NCBI GenBank assembly: GCA_963676345.2
Contig: CAXXTS010000006.1
Coordinates: 916,589 to 980,588 of the forward strand
Source: G963665925 sp963676345
GTDB taxonomy: Bacteria; Bacillota; Clostridia; Peptostreptococcales; Acidaminobacteraceae
Direction of reading: 5' to 3'
Length of the DNA stretch: 64,000 nucleotides
The position numbers were made by a program, and so were the translations under genes. Positions 8,497-18,109 of this stretch are shown piece after piece (positions within the stretch are counted from its first letter, which is position 1; every line of letters begins with the position of its first letter). The notes under the pieces are model-generated. The model saw only the letters and a program-made list of their open reading frames with translations. It was not told the origin of the DNA and did no database searches.

Positions 8497-9516
8497 ATGA
8501 AAGAACAATTGAAATCGCTGCACGATTCAGCCGTTGAAGCGATAAAAGCGGCAGATTCACTTCAAGAGCTTGAAGATATTCGTATCAAGTATCTGGGTAA
8601 AAAAGGCGAGCTTACTGCAATCATGAAGCAAATGGGTAAGCTTTCAAAAGAAGAAAGACCTGAGGTAGGCAAGGTTGCCAATGAAGTACGCCAAGGTATT
8701 GAGACGTCTCTGACAGAGTCAAAGTCAACGCTTAAAGAGAAAGAGCTTCTTAAGCAGCTTGAAAAGGAAACGATTGATGTTACAATGCCTGGTAAAGTTG
8801 CAGCAGCGGGCAAGAGACATCCGATGAACAAGGTGCTTGACGAGCTTAAAGACAACTTCATCGGAATGGGCTTTAAAATTGCTGAGGGCCCTGAAGTGGA
8901 TACAGTTTACAATAACTTTGACGCACTAAATTCACCACAAGATCACCCGGCGCGTTCTACATCCGATACATTCTACATTGCCGATGACCTGCTGCTGAGA
9001 ACGCATACTTCTCCAGTTCAGATTCGTACAATGAAGAAAATGAAGCCACCGATTAAAGTGATTTCACCGGGACGTTGTTTCCGTTTTGATGAACTGGATG
9101 CAACGCATTCTCCAATGTTCCACCAGCTTGAAGGTCTTGTTGTAGACAAGGGCATCACCATGGCTGATCTTAAGGGAACGCTAGACATGATTGCCAAGCG
9201 TCTATTCGGAAGCAATACACAGACAAAATTCCGTCCACATCACTTCCCATTTACGGAGCCGAGTGCTGAGGTTGATGTTACATGCTTCAAGTGTGGCGGC
9301 GAAGGATGTCGCGTATGTGGCGGCACAGGTTGGATTGAAATCCTTGGTTGCGGTATGGTGCATCCGCATGTACTTGCAGAGTGCGGTATTGATCCAGAAA
9401 TTTATTCTGGCTTTGCATTTGGTATGGGTGTTGACCGTATTGCCATGCTTAAGCTTGAAATCGATGATATTCGTCTGTTCTTTGACAACGATATGCGTTT
9501 TATCAACCAGTTTTAA
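8497..9516 (+). CDS. pheS: Phenylalanyl-tRNA synthetase alpha subunit
   Basis: Catalytic subunit of the class II enzyme, 339 residues, the family's normal length. An N-terminal coiled coil (residues 1-90) is followed by the catalytic domain with the motif 2 region PGRCFRFDELDATHSPMFHQLEG, a Zn-type Cys cluster (CFKCGGEGCRVCGGTGW), and motif 3 GFAFGMGVDRIAMLK. Start ATG follows GGAAAGGAG. It pairs with the beta subunit 16 nt downstream to form the alpha2-beta2 enzyme. The T-box upstream couples expression to Phe charging. Confidence 0.98.
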   Translation: MKEQLKSLHDSAVEAIKAADSLQELEDIRIKYLGKKGELTAIMKQMGKLSKEERPEVGKVANEVRQGIETSLTESKSTLKEKELLKQLEKETIDVTMPGKVAAAGKRHPMNKVLDELKDNFIGMGFKIAEGPEVDTVYNNFDALNSPQDHPARSTSDTFYIADDLLLRTHTSPVQIRTMKKMKPPIKVISPGRCFRFDELDATHSPMFHQLEGLVVDKGITMADLKGTLDMIAKRLFGSNTQTKFRPHHFPFTEPSAEVDVTCFKCGGEGCRVCGGTGWIEILGCGMVHPHVLAECGIDPEIYSGFAFGMGVDRIAMLKLEIDDIRLFFDNDMRFINQF

Positions 9517-9532
9517 ATAGGAGGGGAAACAG

Positions 9533-11929
9533 ATGTTAGTACCAGTTAAATGGTTAAATGAATACGTTAATGTTGAAAATATTGATATAAAGACTCTGGA
9601 AGACCGTCTTATTATGTCTGGTTCAAATACAGAGACTGTCGAGTCCGTTGCCGGCCAAGTGAATAAGATTGTCGTTGGCAAATGTCTTTCGAGAGAAAGA
9701 CATCCAGATGCAGACAAACTGCTCGTTCTGGGTGTAGATGTGGGTGCAGAAGAGCCAATTCAAATTGTAACGGCTGCACAAAATGTATATCCTGATTGCT
9801 ACATTCCCGTTGCACTGCATAAATCGACACTGCATGACGGAACAAAGATTAAAAAAGGCAAGTTAAGAGGTGTCGTATCCAACGGCATGTTCTGTTCACT
9901 CGAAGAACTTGGTTTTGAGAAAAAGGTTATTCAAAAAGATTATGCAGATGGCATTTACATTATTCAGGGCACGCCTGAACTGGGGGCGGATATTAAAGAA
10001 GTACTTGATCTGAACGATTCGGTTATTGAGTTTGAAATCACGCCTAACAGACCGGACTGTTTAAGTATTTTGGGTATGGCGCGAGAAACAGCGGCAACGT
10101 TTGATCTTGAACTGAAAATGCCTGACACGAGCGTACAGACTGAAGTTGAAAACGTGGCAGACTATGCAAGCGTTGAAACACAAGCACCAGATCTGTGTCC
10201 AAGATTTGGCGCACGTGTCGTTAAAGATGTTAAGATTGAGCCATCACCTGTTTGGATGCAGTCAGCCCTAATGAAGGCCGGTATGCGTCCGACGAATAAT
10301 ATTGTAGATATTACCAACTATGTTTTACTTGAGTATGGTCAGCCGATTCATGCCTATGATCTGGATACACTTGCAGGTCACAAGCTGATTGCACGCCGTG
10401 CTAAAGCTGGTGAAGTGCTTGTAACGCTTGATGAAGTTGAACGTAAACTGACAGAAGACATGCTTGTAATTGCTGACGGTGAAAGAGCGGTCGGTCTTGC
10501 GGGTATCATGGGTGGTGCTGAAACAGAAATTTCTGATTCGACAAAGACCATTCTTATTGAAGTTGCAAACTTCTTTAAATCAAATATCAGAAAGACATCA
10601 CGTGATCTGGGTCTGCGCTCTGAAGCTTCTTCAAGATTTGAAAAAGGCGTTTCGCCTGAGTGCATTCCTGAAGTGCTGGATCGTGTATGCCATCTGATTG
10701 AAAAACTGGGTGCGGGTACTGTTATTGGCGGTATGCTGGATGTTTATCCTGAACCGAAACAAGCCAGTGAAATCATGGTACGCCCTGAGCGTGTAACCGG
10801 TCTGCTTGGTGTTGAGCTAACAACAGATGAAATTATTGAAATTTTAAGCAAGCTTCAAATTGAAACTGAAGTCAAAGAAGGTAAACTTGCATGTGTGCCT
10901 CCGGCATACAGACTGGACCTTCTAGAAGAAATTGATTTTGTTGAAGAAGTCGCAAGACTTTATGGTTACGATAAAATCGAAGCAACACTGCCGCGTGATG
11001 CGCAGTGGGGTGCAAAAACAAATGGTCAGTCTATTGAAGACATTGCCAAGGATGCACTGTGTGCAGTCGGCATGAATGAAATTCTGACGTACTCATTCGT
11101 AAGCCCAAGCCAACAAGATCAGCTTCGTCTGACAGAAGACTCCATTCTGCGTAAAGCAGTTATGCTTAAAAACCCACTGGGTGAAGAATACTCTGCAATG
11201 CGTACGACACTGGCAGCAAACATGCTGGAAGTGCTTGCACGCAATGCCAACCGTTCAGTTGAAAGCGCTGCTGCATTTGAAATCGGCAATCTATTTTTCC
11301 CAAGAGAGCTACCTGTTGTAAACCTGCCGATTGAGAAAAAGCAAATATGTATGGGATCATATGGTGAAGAGGAAGACTTCTTCACATTAAAGGGTCGTGT
11401 AGAGGCACTCTTTGAGGTTCTAGGCATAAAAGGCGTAGCCTACCATAAAGAGGCAAATCATCCGACATATCACCCTGGACGCTGTGCAACACTTGTGTAT
11501 GGCAATCACATTCTGGGTACAATAGGTGAGGTACATCCGAAAGTTCTTGAAAATTACGATGTGGACGTTAAAGTGTATTTAGCAGACATTGACTTCAATA
11601 TTCTACTTCAGTTAACGCGTCTTGACCGTACGTACACTGCGCTTCCAAAATATCCTGCGAGCACGCGTGATATTGCACTTCTTGTGACAAAGGAAACGGA
11701 GTCAGCTGCAATTCGTGAAATTATTGAGGAGAACGGAAGCGACCTTCTTGAGTCTGTAAAACTGTTTGATGTTTACGAAGGTAAGCAAATAGAAGCCGGT
11801 TATAAGTCAATGGCTTATGCGCTAAGCTTTAGAAGTGCAGAGCGTACACTAACAGATGAAGAGGTAAATGCAGTCTATAATCAGATTCTAGAGGCATTGA
11901 AAAAGGAAACTGGTGCAGAACTTCGATAA
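9533..11929 (+). CDS. pheT: Phenylalanyl-tRNA synthetase beta subunit
   Basis: A 798-residue subunit with the full bacterial domain set: an EMAP/tRNA-binding OB domain near the N-terminus (VGKCLSRERHPDADKLLVL), the B3/B4 editing region (about 200-390, with EFEITPNRPDCLS and HAYDLDTLAG), B5, the catalytic-like core, and the C-terminal anticodon-binding FDX-ACB domain (YPASTRDIALLVTKE ... SFRSAERTLTDEEVN). It edits mischarged Tyr-tRNA and binds tRNA-Phe. It is co-transcribed with pheS and ends at a weak terminator. Confidence 0.98.
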   Translation: MLVPVKWLNEYVNVENIDIKTLEDRLIMSGSNTETVESVAGQVNKIVVGKCLSRERHPDADKLLVLGVDVGAEEPIQIVTAAQNVYPDCYIPVALHKSTLHDGTKIKKGKLRGVVSNGMFCSLEELGFEKKVIQKDYADGIYIIQGTPELGADIKEVLDLNDSVIEFEITPNRPDCLSILGMARETAATFDLELKMPDTSVQTEVENVADYASVETQAPDLCPRFGARVVKDVKIEPSPVWMQSALMKAGMRPTNNIVDITNYVLLEYGQPIHAYDLDTLAGHKLIARRAKAGEVLVTLDEVERKLTEDMLVIADGERAVGLAGIMGGAETEISDSTKTILIEVANFFKSNIRKTSRDLGLRSEASSRFEKGVSPECIPEVLDRVCHLIEKLGAGTVIGGMLDVYPEPKQASEIMVRPERVTGLLGVELTTDEIIEILSKLQIETEVKEGKLACVPPAYRLDLLEEIDFVEEVARLYGYDKIEATLPRDAQWGAKTNGQSIEDIAKDALCAVGMNEILTYSFVSPSQQDQLRLTEDSILRKAVMLKNPLGEEYSAMRTTLAANMLEVLARNANRSVESAAAFEIGNLFFPRELPVVNLPIEKKQICMGSYGEEEDFFTLKGRVEALFEVLGIKGVAYHKEANHPTYHPGRCATLVYGNHILGTIGEVHPKVLENYDVDVKVYLADIDFNILLQLTRLDRTYTALPKYPASTRDIALLVTKETESAAIREIIEENGSDLLESVKLFDVYEGKQIEAGYKSMAYALSFRSAERTLTDEEVNAVYNQILEALKKETGAELR

Positions 11930-11968
11930 TTTTCTTCAGTTTAGAAGGAAAACTCTACCCGGTGGCGA

Positions 11969-12002
11969 ATATATTGACCAAGGGATAAAGTCAATATTTT
12001 TA
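11969..12002 (+). terminator. Probable terminator after pheT
   Basis: An 8-bp stem ATATTGAC/GTCAATAT (11971-11978, 11990-11997) is followed by TTTTAT; AT-rich and therefore weak. Confidence 0.55.
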
Positions 12003-12074
12003 TCGTACCATATGATTGAATCTGTCTTACCTGAAGGACACTAATGATTTGAATCACAAAGGGGTTGTTCGTAG

Positions 12075-12683
12075 GTGACTGTTAAAAATAAAGTTATCGT
12101 TCGTATCTTAGATCAAGAGTACACCATACGCAGTGATGAATCCAGAGAGTTTGTCCAGCGTGTGGCAAACCTAATTGATGACAAGATGCGCTCGATTTAT
12201 GAGAGAAACAAAAAATTCAGCACCTCGTGGATCGCGGTTCTTACTGCGCTTAATGTGGGTGATGATTATCTAAAATTGGAAGCTGAAAAAAATGATTTGC
12301 TTAAGCGTCTTGAGAATCCAGATGGCGAACTTAAAACGATGAAGGACTGTTTAATCAGACTTCAAGGTGAGTTGAAGGAAAAGTCAGAGGCACATAAGTC
12401 TCTTGAGCTGGAATTTGACAAACTTGTTGAAAATACTGCAACATATGAACATTCTATTTTGGAACTTCGAAAAGAAATGGATCGTGTATGTTCAGAGCTT
12501 TCTGAGAAAGAACAGCGTACTGCTTTGGCAGAGCGTAAGCTCGAAAAGCTGGAAAAGACAGTCAGCGACAAAGATGTTGAAATCGAAATGCTTCGTTCAA
12601 AGCTAGCTGAAGCAGAATCGCAAAGAGATTCGAGTCGTCTTGAACTCAGTGAATTCATTGAAACATTTGATGCAACCAAATAA
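12075..12683 (+). CDS. zapA: Cell division protein ZapA with long coiled-coil extension
   Basis: Residues 1-90 match ZapA: KVIVRILDQEYTIRSDESREFVQRVANLIDDKM, then a helix with TSWIAVLTALNVGDDYLKLE. ZapA promotes FtsZ filament bundling at the division site. Typical ZapA is about 85-110 residues; this one is 202, with a second half (about 95-200) that is almost all predicted coiled coil (heptad-rich LEKLEKTVSDKDVEIEMLRSKLAEAE). The start is GTG after AAAGGGG. Position between pheT and mutS2 is the usual Firmicutes neighbourhood of zapA, which supports the call. The long tail is odd and may extend partner contacts. Confidence 0.88.
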   Translation: MTVKNKVIVRILDQEYTIRSDESREFVQRVANLIDDKMRSIYERNKKFSTSWIAVLTALNVGDDYLKLEAEKNDLLKRLENPDGELKTMKDCLIRLQGELKEKSEAHKSLELEFDKLVENTATYEHSILELRKEMDRVCSELSEKEQRTALAERKLEKLEKTVSDKDVEIEMLRSKLAEAESQRDSSRLELSEFIETFDATK

Positions 12684-12696
12684 AGATATGTAAGAG

Positions 12697-12724
12697 CCAT
12701 GGATGATTTCATCCATGGTTTTTT
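12697..12724 (+). terminator. Intrinsic terminator after zapA
   Basis: Perfect 10-bp stem CCATGGATGA/TCATCCATGG with a 2-nt drawn loop (probably larger in practice) and six T. Confidence 0.85.
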
Positions 12725-12795
12725 GCGCCATACCATACTCGCAAGTGTTTCCAAGCTGTGGTATTATAGGAATGAATCATTTACTGGAGGATTAT

Positions 12796-15234
12796 ATGAA
12801 AAAAATTGAATTACTTGCACCGGTAGGGTCTCAGGAAGCACTGGTTGCAGCAGTATGGAACGGGGCGGACGCAGTCTATCTGTCTGGCAAAGATTTTGGA
12901 GCTAGAAAGTTTGCTGCAAATTTTGATAGAGAGGCCCTTCGTGAAGCCGTAAAGTTTTGTCATCGTCATGGTGTATCGGTTTTCGTAACGGTGAATACAT
13001 TGATTGCAGATTCTGAAATGGATCAGCTGATAGATTATTTGGATTTCCTGTACAGGGCTGATGTAGATGCCGTTATTGTACAGGATTTTGGTGTGTTAAG
13101 TCTTATCAAAGTGCGCTATCCTGATTTTGAAATCCACGTATCAACACAAATGAGTGCACATAGTACATATGATATAGCATATTTAGAAGCGCTTGGTGTT
13201 GGGCGTGTTGTCCTGCCACGAGAAATGCCCTTAAGCGAAATTGCAAAGATTCGTGCAAAAACAGATGTAGATTTTGAGTGTTTTGTTCATGGAGCACTTT
13301 GTATTTCCTACTCTGGACAGTGTCTAATGTCCAGCATGATTGGTGGGCGAAGTGGCAACCGAGGCAGTTGTGCCCAGAGCTGTCGTCAGCCATATTCTCT
13401 TGTTGATATGGAAAGCGGACTGACACAGGCTCACGAAGGCGGGAAGTATCTCCTCAGTCCTAAGGACCTAAATGCTCTTGAAGCAGTTCCTGAACTCATT
13501 GCTTCTGGTGTGAACTCTTTTAAGATTGAAGGCAGAATGAAACGGCCAGAATATGCAGCCGTTGTCGTGCGCGCGTATCGTATGGCAATAGATGCGGCGC
13601 TAGAGTCAAGGGAAATTGACATTGAAGATTTAAAGCGTCAGACAGAAGCTATTTTTACAAGGGGATTCACAGGCGGACATCTGCTTGCAGATGCCCAATC
13701 GGATAGAATGAATCAGCTGTGGCCTGGAAACGCTGGCGTTGAAATTGGAAAAGTTCTTGCGTTTGATAAAGATAGAAAACGAATGCGCATACACATTGAA
13801 GAGCCACTCCATGTTGGCGATGAAATTCAGATTCGACGCACAGACAAATCTGTTGGAGCCCGTGTAGAATTTATTGAAATAGGGCGCGCCCGTGTTAAAG
13901 AAGCAGAAGCTGGGCAAGATGTTACAATGAACATGCAGTATGACGTTAGACCGGGCGAAACGCTCTATAGAACAGTAAACGAGGTACTTCTAAAGCAAGC
14001 ACGTGCAACTTATGCAAGACAGGTACAGCGGGTGCCTGTGAAAATGGAAGTGCGCATATTAAAAGATACATCAATAGAGATGGTGCTTATAGATGTGAAT
14101 GGAAATAGAGCCTCTGCAAAAGGCCAAAGACCGGAACCAGCCTTAAAAAGAGCGCTGGACAAGGAGCGTGTTGAGGCACAGGTTTCAAAGCTTGGAGATA
14201 CGCCTTATCTTGTAAGTCATGTAAATTTAGAACTCGATGAAGGTTTAGCGCTTCCAATGAAGGCGCTCAATGCGCTGAGAAGAGAATGTGTTGAAGCGCT
14301 GGATAAAATGCGAGAAACACGCTATGCCCATAGAGCTGATACAGTTTCACATCCGATTGAAGAAAATGAGGAAATCGGTCAAGCGGGGTATACTTACCCG
14401 ACGTTTAATGTGCAGGTTTATACCCATGATCAGCTTCTATCAGCAGTTGATGAGGGCGGCGTAAATATATTGGTTTCAACTCTAGAACTGCTTAAAGAAG
14501 CGATTGAGCTTAAAGTGCCAGGAGGATTTAAGGTGTATTTTGCTCCAGGTCGAATTGTACGTGATTTTGAATTCGAAGCGTTTGAAGCAAACATAGAAAT
14601 TATCCAGAAGGCAGATGGCTTATGGGCAGGAACATATGGCATGTTACAATGGGCTCAGTCTAAAAACTTGCATGTAGCAGGGATCGGGCAAGGGCTGAAT
14701 GTCTTTAACAGAATCAGTGTAAAGGCACACTGCAAGGCTGGCTATATTTCAACGCTGTCGCCTGAAATGACACTGGAACAAATCAAGGCAATTGACAGTG
14801 GATCATGCGGACTTGAAGCCATGGTATACGGTAGACAAACGGTTATGGTAACAGAATATTGTCCAATCTCAGCTACCTTATCAAAAGGGCAAGTGGGTTG
14901 TGGACTTTGCGAGAATAATCAGTATGGTCTACAGGACAAAAAAGGTGCCATTTTCCCAGTGATGCGGTCAAATAAACAATGCAGAACACAAGTGCTTAAC
15001 AGTAAAATTTTATTCGTACCTGAAGAGCTTGACACCCTATATGATGAAGGTGTACGTAATTATAGAATGGTATTTACGCTTGAAAATGGTGAAGAGGTCC
15101 AGGCAGCGCTCAGATATTTCAAGCGTGCTATGGACCATGAATTGACACAAGAAGATGAAAAGGTAAAAACGCGATTTGTGAGTATGGGACTGACACGCGG
15201 TCATTATCACAGAGGCGTTTTCACCGAAAAGTAG
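12796..15234 (+). CDS. Two-domain peptidase U32-family protein (RlhA/YrrO-like)
   Basis: An 812-residue protein whose true start is the ATG at 12796 after TGGAGG, giving MKKIELLAPVGSQEAL; the open frame reaches back to 12703 through the zapA terminator and that part is not coding. The U32 signature spans FECFVHGALCISYSGQCLMSS with the following GNRGSCAQSCRQPY. A collagenase-like second domain lies in the middle, and the C-terminal part carries further Cys (TEYCPI, VGCGLCENN, CRTQV) that complete a cluster-type set. Characterised relatives hydroxylate 23S rRNA C2501 (RlhA) or act in tRNA hydroxylation; true protease activity is doubtful. It is followed 10 nt later by mutS2. Confidence 0.88.
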   Translation: MKKIELLAPVGSQEALVAAVWNGADAVYLSGKDFGARKFAANFDREALREAVKFCHRHGVSVFVTVNTLIADSEMDQLIDYLDFLYRADVDAVIVQDFGVLSLIKVRYPDFEIHVSTQMSAHSTYDIAYLEALGVGRVVLPREMPLSEIAKIRAKTDVDFECFVHGALCISYSGQCLMSSMIGGRSGNRGSCAQSCRQPYSLVDMESGLTQAHEGGKYLLSPKDLNALEAVPELIASGVNSFKIEGRMKRPEYAAVVVRAYRMAIDAALESREIDIEDLKRQTEAIFTRGFTGGHLLADAQSDRMNQLWPGNAGVEIGKVLAFDKDRKRMRIHIEEPLHVGDEIQIRRTDKSVGARVEFIEIGRARVKEAEAGQDVTMNMQYDVRPGETLYRTVNEVLLKQARATYARQVQRVPVKMEVRILKDTSIEMVLIDVNGNRASAKGQRPEPALKRALDKERVEAQVSKLGDTPYLVSHVNLELDEGLALPMKALNALRRECVEALDKMRETRYAHRADTVSHPIEENEEIGQAGYTYPTFNVQVYTHDQLLSAVDEGGVNILVSTLELLKEAIELKVPGGFKVYFAPGRIVRDFEFEAFEANIEIIQKADGLWAGTYGMLQWAQSKNLHVAGIGQGLNVFNRISVKAHCKAGYISTLSPEMTLEQIKAIDSGSCGLEAMVYGRQTVMVTEYCPISATLSKGQVGCGLCENNQYGLQDKKGAIFPVMRSNKQCRTQVLNSKILFVPEELDTLYDEGVRNYRMVFTLENGEEVQAALRYFKRAMDHELTQEDEKVKTRFVSMGLTRGHYHRGVFTEK

Positions 15235-15244
15235 AGGTGAACAA

Positions 15245-17638
15245 ATGAATCCGAAATCCTTACGCGTATTGGAATACGGAAAAATTAAAGCCATGCTATC
15301 CAATGAAGTAGGTTCGAAACTGGGGCGCGATATCGCAGAAGCTCTAGAACCATCTTCAGAGATTGCAGAAATCAAATATATGCAGGCACAGACTGCAGAG
15401 GCAGTGACGCTGATTATGAAGCACAGCACAATGCCGCTTGGTCCTGTACATGACTTAAGCGCTCATGTTCGTATTGCCGAAATCGGATCGTTTCTGTATC
15501 CAGGGCAGCTTTTAGAAGTAGTAGACTCACTCCGAACAGCCAGACGCATTAAGAATTTTACAAATAAGCAACGTGATGAAATTGAAAGAGGTCTGCCGAT
15601 CCTAGGAGAGTATGCGGACTTTTTAACCAATTTAAAGCCAATAGAGGACATTATTGAAAACGCTATTACGGGCGAAAATGAAGTTTCCGATAATGCGAGT
15701 CCAGCACTGCGCAAAATCAGACGCGATATAGATAATAAGCATGCGAGCATTCGAAAGAAGCTAGATGGCATTATTCATTCCGCTGCAAATCAGAAGTACC
15801 TTCAAGATGCGATTGTAACCATTCGCCAAGACCGATTTGTAGTTCCTGTTAAATCAGAGTTTAAAAATATGATAAAAGGTCTTGTCCATGATCAGTCCTC
15901 AAGTGGGTCGACTTTTTATATTGAACCCATTGCGGTTGTAGAATTAAACAATCAACTAAAAGAACTAAAGCTTGATGAAAAGAAAGAAATTGAACGCATT
16001 TTAACAGAAATTACAGCTGAGATAGCTGTTTTTGTTGAAGAAATTAAAACCAATCAGAAATATCTGGCCATTTTTGATTTTGTGAATGCAAAAGCTAAGC
16101 TTGCTCTAAAAATGCGTGCGATAGAACCGCGTATTAACGATCGTGGTGCCCTTCATATAAAAAATGGCAGACATCCCTTGCTAGATGCAAAAACAGTGGT
16201 TCCAACCAATGTTTGGATTGGAAAAGAATTCTCGTCACTGCTTATTACGGGGCCTAATACTGGCGGTAAAACGGTTACACTAAAAACCGTTGGACTCCTT
16301 GCACTTATGACTCAGTCTGGTATGCATATTCCTGCTGATTATGGTACAGAAATGGCGGTCTTTGACAGCATTTATGCCGATATAGGTGATGAACAGAGTA
16401 TAGAGCAGAGTTTGTCTACATTCTCTTCCCATATGACCAATATTGTTGATATTCTCGAGAACGTCACTGAAAAATCCCTCGTGCTGTTTGATGAACTTGG
16501 AGCGGGCACAGACCCTGCTGAGGGTGCAGCACTTGCAATGGCTATACTGACACGTCTTTATAAAAGAAAAATAAGAACCATAGCCACAACCCATTACTCT
16601 GAGCTAAAACAGTTTGCACTTGTTAATGAAGGCATGGAGAATGCATCTGTAGAGTTTGATGTAGAGACACTGAGTCCGACTTATAAACTTCTGATTGGAG
16701 TGCCGGGGAAATCAAATGCGTTTGAAATTTCCATGAAACTGGGATTGTCAAAAGAAGTTATAGACTCTGCAAGAGCCTTTGTAAAACAAGATGATATTGC
16801 TTTTGAAGAAGTGCTTACAAACATTGAAGAGAATAGAAAAACTTCTGAGCTTGAGCGTGATGAAGCGGTGCGCCTACGTCTTGAAATGGAGAAACTCAAG
16901 CGTAAACTCGAAGAAAAAGAAGAGCGACTGAGTAAACAGCGAGATAAAGTTGTTGCCGAAGCCAAGAAGGAAGCTCGCGCGATTTTGAAAAAGGCAAAAG
17001 ATGAGTCTGAGGAAATTATAAAAGACCTCCGCGGCCTTCAAAAGCAAGATATTAAAGATAAGAACAAAGACATTGAAAAAATGCGACGTAAGCTAAGAGA
17101 CAACATACATGAGGTTTCAACTGCAGCGATTTCCGAGCCCAAAGAGGTTTATAGGAAAGTGCCTAAGACGCTTAGACTAGGACAAACTGTAAAAGTGGTC
17201 AACCTTGGACAAAAGGGCAGTGTAGTGACTTTGCCCGATAACAATGGGGAGTTAACGGTTCAGATTGGCATCATGAAAATGAAGGTTAATGTTAAAAATC
17301 TGATGCTCGTAGATGAAGAGGCTACAAATGAAGCACCGCTTGCACATAAACGTGCCAGAGGAAATGACCGAAAGTATGCTTCTATTGTTAAGCATATGGC
17401 GACGGAAATAGATTTGAGGGGCAAGACCATAGAAGAAGCTGAATACGAACTCGACAAGTATTTGGATGATGCTTGTCTTGCCAATTTGGAATCTGTTCGT
17501 GTCATTCATGGAAAAGGCACCGGCGCACTCCGTGCTGGACTTAGAGATTTTTTCAAATACCATCACCATGTTAAGTCCTATGCCGAGGCACCACTTAATC
17601 AAGGTGGTTCTGGTGTAACAATTGTAGAGCTGAAATGA
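15245..17638 (+). CDS. mutS2: MutS2 ATPase/endonuclease
   Basis: A 797-residue MutS2. It lacks the mismatch-recognition domain of MutS, has the ATPase core with Walker A GPNTGGKTVTLKT and the LFDELGAGTDPAEG Walker B, a long charged coiled coil (about 520-640), a KOW-like segment (LRLGQTVKVVNLGQKGSVV) and a C-terminal SMR nuclease domain (IDLRGKTIEEAEYELDKYLD ... VIHGKGTGALR). Family members suppress recombination or rescue collided ribosomes (RqcU in Bacillus); which applies here is unknown. It directly follows the U32 gene and precedes DUF523 by 13 nt. Confidence 0.96.
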   Translation: MNPKSLRVLEYGKIKAMLSNEVGSKLGRDIAEALEPSSEIAEIKYMQAQTAEAVTLIMKHSTMPLGPVHDLSAHVRIAEIGSFLYPGQLLEVVDSLRTARRIKNFTNKQRDEIERGLPILGEYADFLTNLKPIEDIIENAITGENEVSDNASPALRKIRRDIDNKHASIRKKLDGIIHSAANQKYLQDAIVTIRQDRFVVPVKSEFKNMIKGLVHDQSSSGSTFYIEPIAVVELNNQLKELKLDEKKEIERILTEITAEIAVFVEEIKTNQKYLAIFDFVNAKAKLALKMRAIEPRINDRGALHIKNGRHPLLDAKTVVPTNVWIGKEFSSLLITGPNTGGKTVTLKTVGLLALMTQSGMHIPADYGTEMAVFDSIYADIGDEQSIEQSLSTFSSHMTNIVDILENVTEKSLVLFDELGAGTDPAEGAALAMAILTRLYKRKIRTIATTHYSELKQFALVNEGMENASVEFDVETLSPTYKLLIGVPGKSNAFEISMKLGLSKEVIDSARAFVKQDDIAFEEVLTNIEENRKTSELERDEAVRLRLEMEKLKRKLEEKEERLSKQRDKVVAEAKKEARAILKKAKDESEEIIKDLRGLQKQDIKDKNKDIEKMRRKLRDNIHEVSTAAISEPKEVYRKVPKTLRLGQTVKVVNLGQKGSVVTLPDNNGELTVQIGIMKMKVNVKNLMLVDEEATNEAPLAHKRARGNDRKYASIVKHMATEIDLRGKTIEEAEYELDKYLDDACLANLESVRVIHGKGTGALRAGLRDFFKYHHHVKSYAEAPLNQGGSGVTIVELK

Positions 17639-17651
17639 GTGGAGGGGTTTC

Positions 17652-18065
17652 ATGATACTTGTAAGCAGTTGTCTTGTTGGACTATCCTGCAGATATGATG
17701 GTTCAGATAATAAGGATGAAAAAGTCCTTGAATATATTAGTGATAAAGTTTGGATGCCTATATGTCCTGAGCAAATGGGGGGGCTTGAAACCCCGAGAGA
17801 GCCTGCTGAAATCGTACAGAATAAAGTGCTTACAAAAACAGGGCGTGATCTTACAGGACCCTTTGTTAAGGGGGCAGATGAAGCTGCACGACTGGCTTTG
17901 CTTGCTGGTGCACAGGAAGCCATACTCAAAGCACGTTCGCCGTCATGTGGCTGCACGCAGGTATATGATGGAACATTCTCAGGAAAACTGGTCGATGGGG
18001 ATGGACTCACAGCAAAAGCTCTGAAAAAAATGGGGCTTACAGTACGTTCAGAGCAAGACTTATAG
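17652..18065 (+). CDS. DUF523 family protein
   Basis: A 137-residue protein of the DUF523 family, recognised from ILVSSCLVGLSCRYDG at the start, CPEQMGGLETPREPAEI in the middle and KARSPSCGC late. Six or more Cys, several invariant in the family, suggest metal or cluster binding, but no function is established. It is the last gene of the zapA-proximal run and reads into a bidirectional terminator. Confidence 0.85.
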   Translation: MILVSSCLVGLSCRYDGSDNKDEKVLEYISDKVWMPICPEQMGGLETPREPAEIVQNKVLTKTGRDLTGPFVKGADEAARLALLAGAQEAILKARSPSCGCTQVYDGTFSGKLVDGDGLTAKALKKMGLTVRSEQDL

Positions 18066-18109
18066 AAAAAGCTTCTGTTGGCATATTGCAGTGCCAACAG
18101 AAGCTTTTT
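18066..18109. terminator. Bidirectional intrinsic terminator
   Basis: An 18-bp perfect stem (18066-18083 with 18092-18109) bounded by A-run and T-run; serves DUF523 on + and the HAD gene on -, whose stop overlaps it. Confidence 0.92.

Noticed and set aside
12703..12795. N-terminal extension of the U32 protein
   Set aside because: It crosses the zapA terminator; the ATG at 12796 has a good ribosome site and the family N-terminus.
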